Counted from the first letter of the stretch, positions 10,392 to 21,055 are shown. The stretch: 64,000 nt of DNA from Phascolarctos cinereus (GCF_002099425.1 NW_018344125.1:5079001-5143000), one strand, 5' to 3'. The notes: generated by a model from the sequence alone, not told the origin. Numbers and translations: made by a program.

Positions 10392-10660
10392 GAGATAGCT
10401 AGGTGACATTGTGGATAGAGTACCAAGCCTAGAGTCAGGAATACCCAAATTCAAATGCAGCCTCAGATACTTACTAGCTGTGTGACCCTGGGCAAGTTAC
10501 TTAAATGCCGTCTGCCTCAGTTTCCTCATCTGTAAAATGGGGATTATAATAGCATCTACCTTCCAGGGTTGTTGTGAGGCTAAAATGACACAATATGAGT
10601 AAAGTGTAAACCAGTACAGATCCTGGCACATGGTTGAAGTTTGACAAATGCTTGGTCTTT
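10392..10660 (+). mobile_element. M-type SINE
   Basis: It runs from AGATAGCTAGGTGACATTG through CTCATCTGTAAAATGGGGAT and TCTACCTTCCAGGGTTGTTG to an L2-like end (GATCCTGGCACATGG). Confidence 0.9.
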
Positions 10661-10870
10661 GCTCCACCTTCACCCCCACCCCCACCTCATCTCTTTAGGG
10701 CCACTCCTGGCCATCTTTGCGTCATTCTACTAAGGTGTAGTACCTACCAACTCTCCTTGAAGAAAGCAGGCAACAAAGCTATACTGGGTGCCCTAGGCTA
10801 AGATTGAATCATCCCCCAAGGGAAAGATCAAAGCCCCTTTCCCCATACAGTTTAGATAACCCTCAAGATA

Positions 10871-11117
10871 GGGGCAGCATTGGATAGAGCACCAGGCCTG
10901 GAGCCAGGAAGACCCATCTTCCTGAATTTAAATCGGGTCTCTAGACAGACGCTTACTTGCTGGGCAAGTCACTTAATCCTGTCTGCCTCAGTTTCCTCAT
11001 CTGTAAAATGAGCTGGAGAAGGAAACGGCGAACCACTCCAGGATCTTTGCCAAGAAGATCCCAAATTGGGTCATGGAGAGTCAGACATGCCTGAAACAAC
11101 TGCACATCAGCAACATC
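10871..11117 (+). mobile_element. R-type SINE
   Basis: GGGGCAGCATTGGATAGAG head, GAGCTGGAGAAGGAAACGGC middle, and tail TGGGTCATGGAGAGTCAGAC then CTGAAACAACTG. Confidence 0.92.
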
Positions 11118-11119
11118 CA

Positions 11120-11525
11120 GATTTTCCAGGGACAGCAGTGACTTCCCATTGCCTTTCTTTGTATCCCCAGCTCTTTGCACAGAGCCTGGCGTGTGCTGTT
11201 GTTGTTGGGTTGTTTATTCACGTCCAACTCCTCGTGACCGTAATGTCCATGAGGTTTTCTTGGCAAAGATACCGGGGTGGTTCGCCATTTCCTTCTCCAG
11301 CTCATTTTACAGATGAGGAAATGGAGGCAAACATGGTTAAGTGACTTGCCCAGGGTCACACAGCTAGTAAGTGTCTGAGGCTGGATTTGAACTCCCAAAA
11401 AGGAGTTTCCTGGCTCCATTCCCAGCGCTCTATCCACTGTAGCACCACCTAGCTGACCTAAGGCACTGTACAAAGCTGCCTGGCACATTACAGGGGTTTG
11501 ATAAATGCTTATTAACTGACTGGCC
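11120..11525 (+). mobile_element. L2 LINE 3' end split by an R-type SINE
   Basis: TTCTTTGTATCCCCAGCTCT and TTTGCACAGAGCCTGGCG lie left of the SINE. CTGCCTGGCACATTACAGG and ATAAATGCTTATTAACTGAC lie right, completing the L2 end. Confidence 0.75.
11197..11458 (-). mobile_element. R-type SINE
   Basis: Antisense copy with a GTTGTTGTTGGGTTG tail start, CGTCCAACTCCTCGTGACC, CCTTCTCCAGCTCATTTTAC and head end CACCACCTAGCTGACC. Confidence 0.93.
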
Positions 11526-11529
11526 TCTG

Positions 11530-12375
11530 AAGTCCTTCCCAGCTCTAAATCTCTGAGTTCCAAGTTGTTTAGTGAAGGGGAGGGAGATTGACAATTCAGG
11601 GTGACTGTTCTTACAATCCTAACAATCTGATTATCATTCAGATTAACTGTCAGAATTAGAAGAGACCTTCAAAGGAATGGAAACCAGAATAAAAGGAAAG
11701 ATAAGGAAGCTAGTTCTTCGTTCTTCACCTTCTATCTCCCAAGTCCTCACCTTTGTTATGTGTATCTGTTTGTGGGAAAGGAGACCTGAAGAGAAGGGCT
11801 TTGCCCAAGATCTCAGTGCTATTAAATTGCAGAAAAAATACAAGACCCCAGTTCTGATTGCAAGGATGGGTTTTCTCTCCCCACAGCCTCTATAACTACC
11901 TTCCTTTCTCCAAAGTCTTTCTTCTAAAGTCAGCAGGACCAGAGAAAATTCATGGGAGCGAGGCCAGTGTGGGTAATCCAAGTCTACAAACAGAAACTAG
12001 GGTTACTATGTGAGAAGGGAAAGAAGGTTTATTGCTGTTATAATAAGCAGTCTGTACACGCATTTGCTGGGGAAACTGGATCTATCCATTCAAGCAGATG
12101 AGAGTTTGGCTCAGCTTTCAAGATAATTAAATGCTTATAGAGGGTAATCTAAGCATATAAGGTTGGCCTTATGCGTAGGAGACAGCCACCTGTGTGGTGT
12201 TAGGGGAAGGGCACCAAAAGCCTGCCTGTACCCAAACGTCTCCTTTATCAGCTGGCCACAGTGACTGACATTCCCATCATTAAGGCTGTGCCTTAGGTTA
12301 CACAGCTGTTATGCCCCAAGCTTCTGTTAAAATGCAAATGTAAGTGAATAAACTCATAGTAGCCAGCAACTGATA
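11530..12375. other. Mostly unassigned; possible degraded MIR at 11640-11870
   Basis: 11640-11870 reads like an antisense MIR (AATTAGAAGAGACCTTCAAA, GCTTTGCCCAAGATCTCAGT). 11900-12375 has no feature I recognise. Confidence 0.4.
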
Positions 12376-12451
12376 CAAGGTATCCCAAAAGTCCCAGCAT
12401 AGTCTTAAGTTTTAGAAGCTTAAGACTGCACTAAGATTTTTGGGACACTTT
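12376..12451. mobile_element. Palindromic mariner-like MITE
   Basis: A 76-bp near-perfect hairpin. The left arm CAAGGTATCCCAAAAGTCCC pairs with the right arm ATTTTTGGGACACTT, around an AGTCTTAAG/CTTAAGACT inner stem. TA lies at the left edge. The ends and size fit a mariner-derived miniature element with no coding capacity. Confidence 0.85.
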
Positions 12452-12465
12452 ATCTAATGCCTTAG

Positions 12466-12731
12466 GTCAGCGAGGTGGCGCTACAGTGGATAGAGCACTG
12501 GACTGGGAACCACAAAGACTCCTCTTTGTGAGTTCAAATCCAGCCTCAGACACTTACTAGCTGTGTGACCCTGGGCAAGTCACTTCACCCTGTTTGCCTC
12601 AGTTTCTTCATCTGTAAAATGAGCTGGAGAAGAAAATGGCAAACCACTCTAGAACCTTTGCCAAGAAAATCCCAAATGGGGTCAGAGAGAGTCGGATAGG
12701 ATTGAATTGACTCAGCAACAATAACAATAAT
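12466..12731 (+). mobile_element. R-type SINE
   Basis: GCGAGGTGGCGCTACAGTGG head, ACAAAGACTCCTCTTTGTGA block, RTE-like tail ending in GACTCAGCAACAATAACAA. Confidence 0.93.
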
Positions 12732-12945
12732 ATAGTGCCTTTAAAGTACTTTATATACATGATCTCATTAGATCCTCACAACCATCCTGGGAAGCAGGTG
12801 TTATTGCTATGCCCATTTTACAAAAGAAGAAACTAAGACTCCAAGAGGTTAAGCAACTTGTCCAGGGTCATAGAACTAGTAAATAACTGAGGCAGGATTT
12901 GAGCTCGAGTCTTCCCAACTTCAAGTCCTGCACTCAGTGAGCTTA
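12732..12945 (-). mobile_element. M-type SINE
   Basis: TAAAGTACTTTATATACATG, GATCTCATTAGATCCTCACA, CATTTTACAAAAGAAGAAAC and TAAGCAACTTGTCCAGGGTC in antisense MIR order. Confidence 0.85.
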
Positions 12946-12949
12946 CTAA

Positions 12950-14069
12950 AGCATCCTACAGGAGGTTTATTGCTCTGAAGTTTATGAAGGATGGGTAGAG
13001 TTTAAAGGGGGGGACAGAACGAGGAATAGAGGTCTAGAATGTGATACAATCAGAATAGGATACCTCACTGGGGGGTGGGGGTGGGGGCGGGGAGTTATTG
13101 GCAACAAGGAGGTATACAGGACCTCATAGGAAGAGAAGAGCTAGGAAGGGAGTGGAGTAATAGAACATCAGTAATAGAAAGCAGTAATAGAACATCAAAG
13201 GAAGATCTAAAATTTCATAGGCTCATGGATGTAGGCCTGGAAAGGACCTTGGAGATTATCCAGTTCTTTGAGCTCTCATTATACAGTGGAAAGAGCTCCA
13301 GATTTGAAGCAGTTATTCCCAAGTAATCAGAGTAACATGAAAGTTATATGAGCAGACCACAGACCACATAGGCTTTCCCAGTCCCTATTGAGCTTGAAAG
13401 ACTCGGATGGTGGGGATGACTGGCAAATCGTGTGTCTGCTACCTGAGGACCACTCTAGCTAACATCAGAGAAGCTCATCAGCCAGGAGCTGGCCACCAAG
13501 GGATGAATTTTTCATCCATGGGATGAAAGGACATTTGCTAAATTTACTACAGTGGTCCTTATTGTCTCCACTGGTAGAAGAAGAAAGTGGTGATCCCTGA
13601 ATCACAAAGAGTTCATAGACCATTCCATTAAGGAGCCCCAAAAGCTGCTCAACAATCAAAAGGCCCAACTTTGGAAACTGGACCGTTCCCATGCAAGACT
13701 TGAACTGCCTCTAAGGTCGGCCTATAAAGAGCTGGATTAGGGCCTTCTCTGATCTCTGATCAGTTTTCCTAAACAAGGATTTATCAAAACAATCCAATCA
13801 GCCCCATACCCTTTCCAAAGTAGGCTAATCCCATTCTGAATCAAGGAAGAAGACCAACTCTGGGGTAAGCAGCTAGCTTCACCCTTCCCTTCGTTCTACT
13901 TGGAGTAAGGGAATTTCTGGGATTACAAGATGCCCCACCCTTGCCCCCATTCTGGAAGCACTCTAGAACAGTGAGGTAAGGAACATCCAGCAGAGTAAAG
14001 TGATAATGTGTATATAAACACAGTAATCACAATTTTACATGTTATGTATAATATAATATTATATAATAT
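12950..14069. other. Mostly unique sequence with a G-run and a possible D-type trace
   Basis: 13066-13093 is a G-rich run. 13200-13260 (TGTAGGCCTGGAAAGGACCT, TGGAGATTATCCAG) may be an old antisense D-type tail. I see no gene in the remainder, including 13330-13990. Confidence 0.45.
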
Positions 14070-14292
14070 TAGTCCCGTCCAACTCTTTGTGACCCTATTT
14101 GAGGTTTTCTTGGCCAAATACTAGAGCGGTTTGCCGTTTCCATCTCATTTGACAGATGAGGAAACTGAGGCAAACAGGGTTAAGGGACTTACCCAGGGTA
14201 ACATGGCTAATAAGTGTCTGAGGCCAGATCTGCACTCAGGTCTTCTTGACTGTAGGCCCAGCATTCTATCCACCACACCACTGAGCTGCCCT
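14070..14292 (-). mobile_element. R-type SINE
   Basis: It reads CCGTCCAACTCTTTGTGACC, then ACAGATGAGGAAACTGAGGC, then the head end CACCACTGAGCTGCCC. The insertion point follows an AT-rich run. Confidence 0.9.
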
Positions 14293-14604
14293 ATAGTTTT
14301 CCAGAGGAGTTGAATCTGGCACCTGGCTCTGAGATCCCCATTCAGCAGATGGCAAACAGCAGAGCTGAGATTCCTGTTAGCTTTGGGGTGGGGCCTCTGG
14401 CTCCCCAGAAATGCATAGAATGCATACCTTATGAGAGGATGTCAGTTGAGTCTGCCATGTCACATCATTGACCTCATTGACCTAGGTCAATCCTTTGACT
14501 TAGAAGGATTTAGGTCTTTTTCATAAGAACTCTTATCCAGCCATGCCTCCCAACCTTCTACCTGTAAAGTTTATTTTTTTAATTCAAGTTTAGGAATTTA
14601 TTTT

Positions 14605-14800
14605 CGGGGAGAGGCAACGTAGCATAATGGGAAGAGTATTGGCCTTAGAATGAGCTAACTTGGGCCCAAGCCCCAACTCTGTGTGTGTGACCTTGGCCCA
14701 GTCACTCAACCTGTTTGGGCCTCTTACCTGTTTTCTCACCTCAAAACTGAAAGTTTGAATTTAGATGATCTCCAAATCCCTCCTAGGTCTAGATGCTGTA
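14605..14800 (+). mobile_element. D-type SINE
   Basis: ATAATGGGAAGAGTATTGGC, GTGACCTTGGCCCAGTCACT, TTTAGATGATCTCCAAATCC. A MIR3-like body with a CR1/L3-like tail. Confidence 0.75.
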
Positions 14801-15003
14801 TCTCTTTTAATCATTTTCTTGGCACAGCTAGGTGGCAAAGTGGATAGAGCACTGGACCTAGGAAGACCTGAGTTCAAATCCTGCCTCAGACACTGACTAA
14901 CAAGTCACTTCACCTCTGCCTGCCTCAGTTCCTTCATCTGTAAAATAAGGATCATAACAGCACCTACCTCTCAGGGCTGCTGTGAGGCTCAAATGAGATA
15001 TTT

Positions 15004-15170
15004 TTTTAAATTGTTATTATTATTATTATTTTTAGGCAATTGGGGTTAAGTGACTTGCCCAGGGTCACACAGCTAGTAAGTGTCAAGTGTTTGGCCTGAG
15101 GCTGGATTTGAACTCAGGTCCTCCTGACTTCAGGGCCTGTGTTCTATCCACTGCACCACCTAGCTGCCCC
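15004..15170 (-). mobile_element. W-type SINE nested in an M-type SINE
   Basis: Antisense W-type, poly-T side first. Target duplication TCAAATGAGATATTT on the left, TCAAAATGAGATATTT on the right. Confidence 0.95.
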
Positions 15171-15215
15171 TCAAAATGAGATATTTATAAAGAGCTTTGC
15201 ACAATGCCTGGCACC

Positions 15216-15539
15216 TTGCTGTTCAGTCATGTCCGATTCTTCGTGACCCCATGAACCATAGTACGCCAGGCCCTTCTGTCCTGCACTACCTCCCAAGGTC
15301 TGTCCAAGCTCATGCTTGTTGCTTCCATGACACTATCTATCCATCTCATCCTCTGCCCTCCCCTTTTCCCTTTGCTTTCAATCTTTCCCAACATCAGTGT
15401 CTTTTCCCAGGAGTCCCATCTTCCCAGGATGTGGCCAAAATATTTAAGCTGCAGCTTCAGCATTTGTCCTTTCAATGAATAGTCAGAGTTAATTCCTTTA
15501 AGTATTGATTGATTAGATTTCCTTGCTGCCCAAGGTACT
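15216..15539 (-). mobile_element. RTE/BovB LINE 3' end nested in an M-type SINE
   Basis: The minus strand encodes an ORF2 C-terminus with LKYFGHILGR, EKTLMLGKIE, QRMRWIDSV and RRAWRTMVHGVTKNRT, closely following the BovB pattern. The 3' end (GGGGTCACGAAGAATCGG) matches the tail of the local R-type SINEs. CTGGCACC flanks both sides (15208-15215, 15540-15547), an 8-bp target duplication. The copy is 5' truncated. Confidence 0.88.
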
Positions 15540-15949
15540 CTGGCACCCAGAAAGCATTATATAAATGTTAGCTATTATTAATCAAATCATTTTATTCATG
15601 TGGTTTTCCCAATACTTGAATAGTTTCTACATTTATATGCATCACTATACATGTAACAGAAACAAAATTTTTTTAATGGGTATTCAAATGAGTTTTCCGC
15701 TCTACAATGCAGAGAAATTGCTGATGTGTTGGGAGAGGGAGTTTGCCCACCTGGAAATTCTCTACACTAGTCAAATCCCAGATCTAGGCCCTAGCTCTAA
15801 TGCTATGGAAGGAAGAGATGTTTGGAGATAAAAACTGGAATTTGAATAATGAAAGAAATGTTCAAATCCCAGGCAGTACTTGTAGGAATAAATTCTTGAT
15901 ATGTGGACTACATTTCTCTAGTCTTAAATTTCTACCAGTTGTCACACTT

Positions 15950-16200
15950 CACTTGCCGCTTGCCACACACTACAGAGGCAGTTGTCGGCCTTGATCCCTA
16001 TTAAATTTCACGTCATTAGATTTTAGCCTACCATTCTATCTTGTAATATTTTTGGATCCAGACTCAATCACGTAATGTGTTATCTCACTCTCCCAGATTA
16101 ATATTATTAGCAAATGTTTTAAAAAGTCTTAGTGCTGTCTTTTCTTTGCGTATCGCAGTCATTTATCGATATAATAAGAAATTGTATAGACTTGTGATGT
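15950..16200 (+). mobile_element. CR1/L3-type LINE fragment
   Basis: CCCTATTAAATTTCACGTCA, TTTTTGGATCCAGACTCAAT and TTATTAGCAAATGTTTTAAA follow the CR1/L3 3' segment also seen at 40172-40400 and 57340-57600. Confidence 0.55.
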
Positions 16201-16213
16201 CATTAGTATAGAG

Positions 16214-16532
16214 CAGTGATTCTCAAATATGGTCTGGGAATCCCTGGTAGTACCCCTTTCAAGAGGTCCAAAAGGTCAAAATTATTTTTATAATAATACT
16301 AAGATGTTTTCATTTTAAAGTATATATTAATATATTATAGATTATAAATAATATAAATAAAATAATACACATTATATCTAAATAAATATAATTAATATAA
16401 CACATATTAATGTTTTTAATATGGTAAATATCAATAGATGTAATCCATAGAATCTAAAGCTCTTTGGGGTCCACAATAATTTCTAAAAGTGTAAAGGGGT
16501 CCTGAGACCAAAAAGTTTGAGAATTCCCACTG
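16214..16532. mobile_element. hAT-like MITE with CAGTG...CACTG ends
   Basis: The left end CAGTGATTCTCAAATATGG and right end AAGTTTGAGAATTCCCACTG form inverted repeats about 18 bp long. The interior is AT-rich. Ends of this type occur in Charlie/MER5-like hAT elements. I could not confirm an 8-bp target duplication. Confidence 0.75.
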
Positions 16533-16609
16533 AGGAGCCTCCCTCTACAAGTACAGATTGACAACCATTCCACAATGTGCAACCTTACAGAGCTGCTTGG
16601 GGGCACTGA

Positions 16610-16820
16610 GAGGTCAATCAGTCAATCAGTTAGTCAATAAACATTTATGAAGAGTCTATTTATGTACCTGGCACTGTGCTAAGAGCTGTGGCTACAAAGA
16701 AAGGCAAAAGACAGTCCCTGCCCTTGAGGAGCTCATAGTCTAATGGCAGAAGCAACATATGAATAACTATGTACAAACGAACTATATCCAAGATAAATCA
16801 GAGCAAAGCTCAGGAGGAAG
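16610..16820 (+). mobile_element. Y repeat
   Basis: CAATAAACATTTATGAAGAG, TACCTGGCACTGTGCTAAGA, CCCTGCCCTTGAGGAGCTCA and TGTACAAACGAACTATATCC in order. One of the clearest copies here. Confidence 0.8.
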
Positions 16821-16930
16821 GCAGGAGAACTGAGTGACTTGCCCAGTTTCACACCCAGTTATGCATCAGAAGTAGGATTTGGACCATGATTTTCCTCTGT
16901 GACTCTAAGGCCAGCTGTCAATCCACCAAA
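16820..16930 (-). mobile_element. MIR/D-type SINE fragment
   Basis: ACTGAGTGACTTGCCCAGTT, AAGTAGGATTTGGACCATGA, ATCCACCAAACTTCCC: an antisense MIR core and head. Confidence 0.65.
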
Positions 16931-16934
16931 CTTC

Positions 16935-17060
16935 CCCCTAATAATAATAAGAATAATGGTGATGGTGATGATAAGCTTTCATTTACATAGTGCTTTATGA
17001 TTGTTAAGCATCTTCTACACACGATCTTCCTCGATAGTCACAATAGACTTCTTAGTGATG
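16935..17060 (-). mobile_element. M-type SINE 3' fragment
   Basis: AATAATAATAAGAATAATGG (tail), then CATTTACATAGTGCTTTATG and ACACACGATCTTCCTCGATA, a diverged antisense M-type end. Confidence 0.6.
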
Positions 17061-17780
17061 ACCATTTCTTGCCTTTCTCAGTGCTCCCAAAGCCAGTCTT
17101 TTAATCATATTTAACTTCTCCTCCAAAGAGGTTGTCAACATGGCCACCTGACTTCTTCTCAGAAGTCTTTTTCAAAACCAACAGAAACAGGAAGAAGCCC
17201 AGCGTTGCCGGTCCAATGCATGTGTCTCTACCCTTCGGTCTTCCCACCAGATGACCATTTTGTCAGTGTCTCAGTTAAGAGGGGTTACAAGCACATGGAA
17301 GAGGAAGACAAATTAGGAAGATCTGCATGAAGTGATGCAGAGATAAGAAAAGCAGAAGCAAAAGACTAGACCCATTGACCACAATGGTACAATAATAACA
17401 AGAATCCTTTAATATGTAAAGGAGTTATGATTTTAGTTGCATAGGTACTCTATCCAGGGACCTTTTTACAACTTGGTGGACAGTCTTTGAGAGTTGGCCA
17501 CAATAGTAAACAACAAAAGTCAGATAAAAGCACTAAAAAGAGCCATTCTGAAGAAGAATGTGGAGACAAATAAGACATGTTTTGTTACTATCAGATGTCA
17601 ATGAATAGAAAAAGTTTGAATGAATTTGTATGACCTTCACTCATGCACCCAAGGAAAGTTGGCTTCAGATTACTCTGAGACCCTTCCAGAGTTGACCTAG
17701 ACAACTGGGCAGACCATTTGCCTTGGAAGTCTTCTAGAATACCCTTTGACTAGTTTGGGTCCAGATTGGAGCCTTAGATC
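17060..17780. other. Unassigned, with a probable old L1 fragment
   Basis: 17320-17420 (CATGAAGTGATGCAGAGAT, CAGAAGCAAAAGACTAGACC) resembles the L1 ORF2 end 'catgaactgatgcagagtgaagtgagcagaacc' in sense orientation, heavily diverged. The rest shows nothing. Confidence 0.4.
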
Positions 17781-17970
17781 AAGGGGTTCCTGATCTTTTG
17801 TGTGCCATCTGGTGAACCCTCTGGACTCTTTCTCAGGATCATTTTATTAAATGTATAAAATAAAATATGGAGGGTTACTAAGGAACCAATTTTATTGAAA
17901 TACAGTTATTGAAAGGTTTAAAAAAAAAAATAAACAGGTGCCGGGATCCCAGGTTAAGAACACCTACCCC
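17780..17970 (-). mobile_element. H-family hAT-like MITE
   Basis: The right end ATCCCAGGTTAAGAACACCT and interior ATGTATAAAATAAAATATGG are the reverse complement of the family pattern. Confidence 0.7.
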
Positions 17971-18116
17971 AGAGTAACTAAAGGTTGAAACTGGATCTTG
18001 GGTGTTCCTTGAATAATAATAATAATAATGATAGTATTCCTTGAACCCTAAAGACAGCTGAATGTTCTTTTATTTTCAGTTTCTTTATCTTGGATATCAA
18101 GTTCTTCTTGATCCTT

Positions 18117-18267
18117 TTTTTTGGGGGGAGAGGGGAGGCAATCAGGGTTAAGTGACTTGCTCAGGGTCACACAGCTAAGTAAGTGTCAAGAGTCTGAGGC
18201 CACATTTGAACTCAGGTCCTCTTGACTCCAAGGCTGGAGCTCTATCCACTACGCCACCTAGCTGCCC
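18117..18267 (-). mobile_element. W-type SINE
   Basis: GAGGCAATCAGGGTTAAGTG to CGCCACCTAGCTGCCC. Imperfect flanking duplication TTCTTGATC / TCTCTTGATC. Confidence 0.93.
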
Positions 18268-18739
18268 TTCTCTTGATCATTTTTGTCCTCACCTTTACAG
18301 TAACAAGTATCCTTCTTCTTGGCAGAGAAAACAGAAACAAAATGAGTTGAGCAGACCTGCCTTCTCACCATCATTCATTGTCATCATCTCATCCAGCCTT
18401 CTTTGGCCCTCCACTTTTCCCCAACATAACTAAAAAAAGAAAGAAACAAAGAAACAAAGGAAAACAAAACCCCAAACAAACCCAATAGCCTTTTTTGTTG
18501 GTCAAAGCATCCATCTCCAGCCTCAGAACATTTGGAAGTTTAGCCCTTCACACACTATTTCATATAGGACCATACTATCTTATAGTTATTCGCAGTTAGC
18601 TACCCTTATTTCCATCTTCTAGACATATCTTTCAAAAATCTAAATTAATGGTGGATAACTCCCTGTGTATTCACATTGGTCTTTTTAGACAGCTCCTACT
18701 TTCCTTCCTTGGTTTCTTTTTGAAAACACATTTTCTTTC

Positions 18740-18848
18740 TTTTTTGGAGGCAATCAGGGTTAAGTGACTTACTCAGGGTCTCACAGCTAGTAAGTGTCTG
18801 AGGCTGGATTTGAACTCAGAGGCTGGTGCTCTATCCACCTAGCTGCCT
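18740..18848 (-). mobile_element. W-type SINE, shortened
   Basis: GGAGGCAATCAGGGTTAAGT to CTATCCACCTAGCTGCC. About 30 bp of the head region is missing compared with neighbours. Confidence 0.88.
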
Positions 18849-18864
18849 AAAAATAATTTTTTAA

Positions 18865-19010
18865 AAAAAACTTTTATTGATGCCTCTCCTCCCCATACCC
18901 ACTCCTTGAACTCTCCCTTGGAGGAAAGAAAAACCAACTGAGTTAACAAGCTGGTACATCAGTCCAAGGCATTCAACTTTCAATACCCATCTGCCTTAGA
19001 GGGGTGTGGA
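18865..19010 (-). mobile_element. Possible L1 3' fragment
   Basis: ACTTTTATTGATGCCTCTCC and GGAGGAAAGAAAAACCAAC resemble the antisense L1 3' region but are too diverged to be certain. Confidence 0.4.
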
Positions 19011-19034
19011 TCTCATTATCTGAACTCTGGGACC

Positions 19035-19198
19035 AGATGACAACATGGTTTAGTGGGAAGAGGGTGGACTCTGTAGTTAAAAAAAAAAAAGACCCCAGTT
19101 CAAATCCCAGCCTTGTTACCCAGTCTCTTTCTGGGACTGAGTTTCCTCTTCCATAAAATGAGTGTTGGACTGCATGAACCTTCCAGTTCTAAATAGTA
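19035..19198 (+). mobile_element. D-type SINE
   Basis: AACATGGTTTAGTGGGAAGA, TGAGTGTTGGACTGCATGA and ACCTTCCAGTTCTAAATAG. An A-run interrupts it at 19080. Confidence 0.75.
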
Positions 19199-19199
19199 A

Positions 19200-19640
19200 T
19201 CTTTTAACCTGAGGACAGCTGCCTTTTCAGAGCTGTTATCATTGCTATTATTGTGCTGTTGCCTTCCTTTGTCTGTATTTGCTGCTTCAGAATTTCATTC
19301 CCCAGGAGAGTTTCTCCTCCCTTCTTGGGCTGACTTCCTGAAAAAAAAAATATCAGGCCATAGGATCCTTCCTCTCCTTTATAAAAACTTTGAAATCCAT
19401 GTGAGCTTGCATGTGAGACTCTGTAGTTTTTCTCTCTGCCATCATGAATTCTAAGATAGAGTATCATTTCCCCCCACCAAGGTTCCCATTATCTCGACTT
19501 CTAGCAACCAGTTCCTCCTTCTGGTTATAATCCAGTCCAGAATAGCAGTTCCTCTCTCTGCTTCTTCCACATTTTGAAGGATGACATTATTAATAATAAC
19601 TTCCATTTCTATGGCTGTTCTTCTTGCGTTATAACTAATC
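19200..19640 (+). mobile_element. CR1/L3-type LINE fragment
   Basis: CTAGCAACCAGTTCCTCCTT, TAATCCAGTCCAGAATAGCA and CCACATTTTGAAGGATGACA match a CR1/L3 segment I recognise. The first 270 bp are less clear. Confidence 0.5.
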
Positions 19641-19647
19641 TCAATGG

Positions 19648-19866
19648 CAGGAGTTCTTAATCTGGGGTCTCTGGACCTTCACGAGTCCATGGATAGATTT
19701 CAGGGCATCTATGAACTTGGATGGGAAAAAAGCTAAATCCTTATTGTCACTAATCTTTGGCTTCCTTTGGGACCCTATGTATTTTATTTTATGCATTTAA
19801 AAACATGGTTCTGATTTCCCAGACTAACTAAGGGGTCCATGCCACAAAAAGGCTAAGGACCCCCTG
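19648..19866 (+). mobile_element. H-family hAT-like MITE
   Basis: GAGTTCTTAATCTGGGGTCT, TATTTTATTTTATGCATTT, AAGGGGTCCATGCCACAAA, AAGGCTAAGGACCCCCTGG: a near-complete copy. Confidence 0.82.
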
Positions 19867-19949
19867 GATTTGATAGTTTCTGGGGTCCCTTTTGGCTTTA
19901 GATCTATTATCCAATGTGTGACCTTGAACAAATCTCTCAAGCTTAGACT

Positions 19950-20245
19950 TGATCAGATATTCTTAAATTGGGATCTGTGAACTGTTCTTTTTTTTTTCAT
20001 TTTATTTTATTAATTCATTTTGATTTATCAACAATCACTTTCATATGCTTTTGAGTTTAATATTTTTCTCCCCCTTCCTCCCCTGTTCTTTTTTTTAAAG
20101 ATATACTTTAATAACTATTTTGATATAATCAGTTCCCTTTATAATCCTATGTACTTTATTTTATGCATTAAAAGCATTATTCTGAGAAGGGCTCCATAAG
20201 CTTCATTAGACTGACATGACCCAAGGTTCAGAAACCCTAGTCTAA
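19950..20245 (+). mobile_element. H-family hAT-like MITE split by an L1 fragment
   Basis: The left end TATTCTTAAATTGGGATCTG is followed by an L1 3' insertion. It resumes at about 20087 (TTTTGATATAATCAGTTCCC, AGGTTCAGAAACCCTAG). Confidence 0.75.
19997..20085 (-). mobile_element. Short L1 3' insertion
   Basis: TTTTGATTTATCAACAATCA and TATGCTTTTGAGTTTAATAT form the antisense L1 3' end. TGTTCTTTTTT flanks both sides, a likely target duplication. Confidence 0.8.
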
Positions 20246-20544
20246 CCTAATTCACTTGATTGATATACATGGGCAGTTTTCCCAGCCCCCTGCCCCCCTT
20301 CTCTGTTTCAAGCCATATTGATTAGATTTGCAAAAATAGCTTTAGCATCTGCCCTTAGGTGCACTACCTTTCTGGTTAAGAGCCCAGCAATTCCCTTTTT
20401 GAAGCCTGGTCCAAAAATGCAAATCCTGTTCCAACATACCATCTTCTTAAATAAGCTGTTCATTTCCCAAATTGGCCTTTCTCCTCTGAAGCTCTTACTT
20501 TCAATCAGAGGCCAAGGGAGGTAAGGCAACATGCCCAAGGTCAC

Positions 20545-21055
20545 AAATTAGATCATGGCTCTAGAGCTGGAAACTCAGAGGCCATCAGGTCCAATCCTCT
20601 AGTTTTACAGAAGAGGAAACCGAGGCCCAACAGGGTTGAGTGACTTGCCCTAGATCACACATAGGGTCCTAACTCTAAAGCTGGAAGGGATCTCAGAAAC
20701 CATTCTTTTCTTCTTCTTCTTCTTTAAGTCTTTATTTATTTATTTTAGCTTTCAACATTCACTTCCACAAGATTTTGAGTTCCAAATTTTCTCCCCATCT
20801 TGCCCCTCCCCCCACTGCAAGCATTCTGAATACCCTTTCTCCTAATCTGCCCTCCCTTCTATCATCCCCACCCCGTTATCCCCTTCCCTTTCTATTTTCC
20901 TGTAGGGCAGGATAGATTTCAGAGACCATTCTAAATCTACCCCCCTCATTTTACAGAAGAGGAAACTGAGGTCCAGGGAGGAAAAGGGACTTGCCCAAGG
21001 TCACACATTCAGTCTTAGATCTAGAGCTGAAAGGGACCTCAGGGATCCCCTAGTC
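20545..21055 (-). mobile_element. D-type SINE(s) split by an L1 fragment
   Basis: AGGCCATCAGGTCCAATCCT, ACAGAAGAGGAAACCGAGGC and TGACTTGCCCTAGATCACAC precede the L1. CTCATTTTACAGAAGAGGAA and ACTTGCCCAAGGTCACACAT follow it. Confidence 0.7.
20705..20917 (-). mobile_element. L1 3' fragment with target duplication
   Basis: TTTCAACATTCACTTCCACA then GATTTTGAGTTCCAAATTTT is the antisense L1 3' UTR. CAGAAACCATTCT on the left and CAGAGACCATTCT on the right mark the target site. Confidence 0.85.

Larger units (their letters stand above)
14824..15560 (+). mobile_element. M-type SINE hosting two later insertions
   Basis: The head CACAGCTAGGTGGCAAAGTG and body run to TGAGGCTCAAATGAGATA. The element resumes between the insertions (GAGCTTTGCACAATGCCTGG) and ends AGCATTATATAAATGTTAGC then TATTATTA. 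A W-type SINE (15004-15170) and an RTE fragment (15216-15539) break it. Confidence 0.9.

Noticed and set aside
15227-15475. 82-codon minus-strand frame as a host gene
   Set aside because: It is the C-terminus of an RTE/BovB ORF2.
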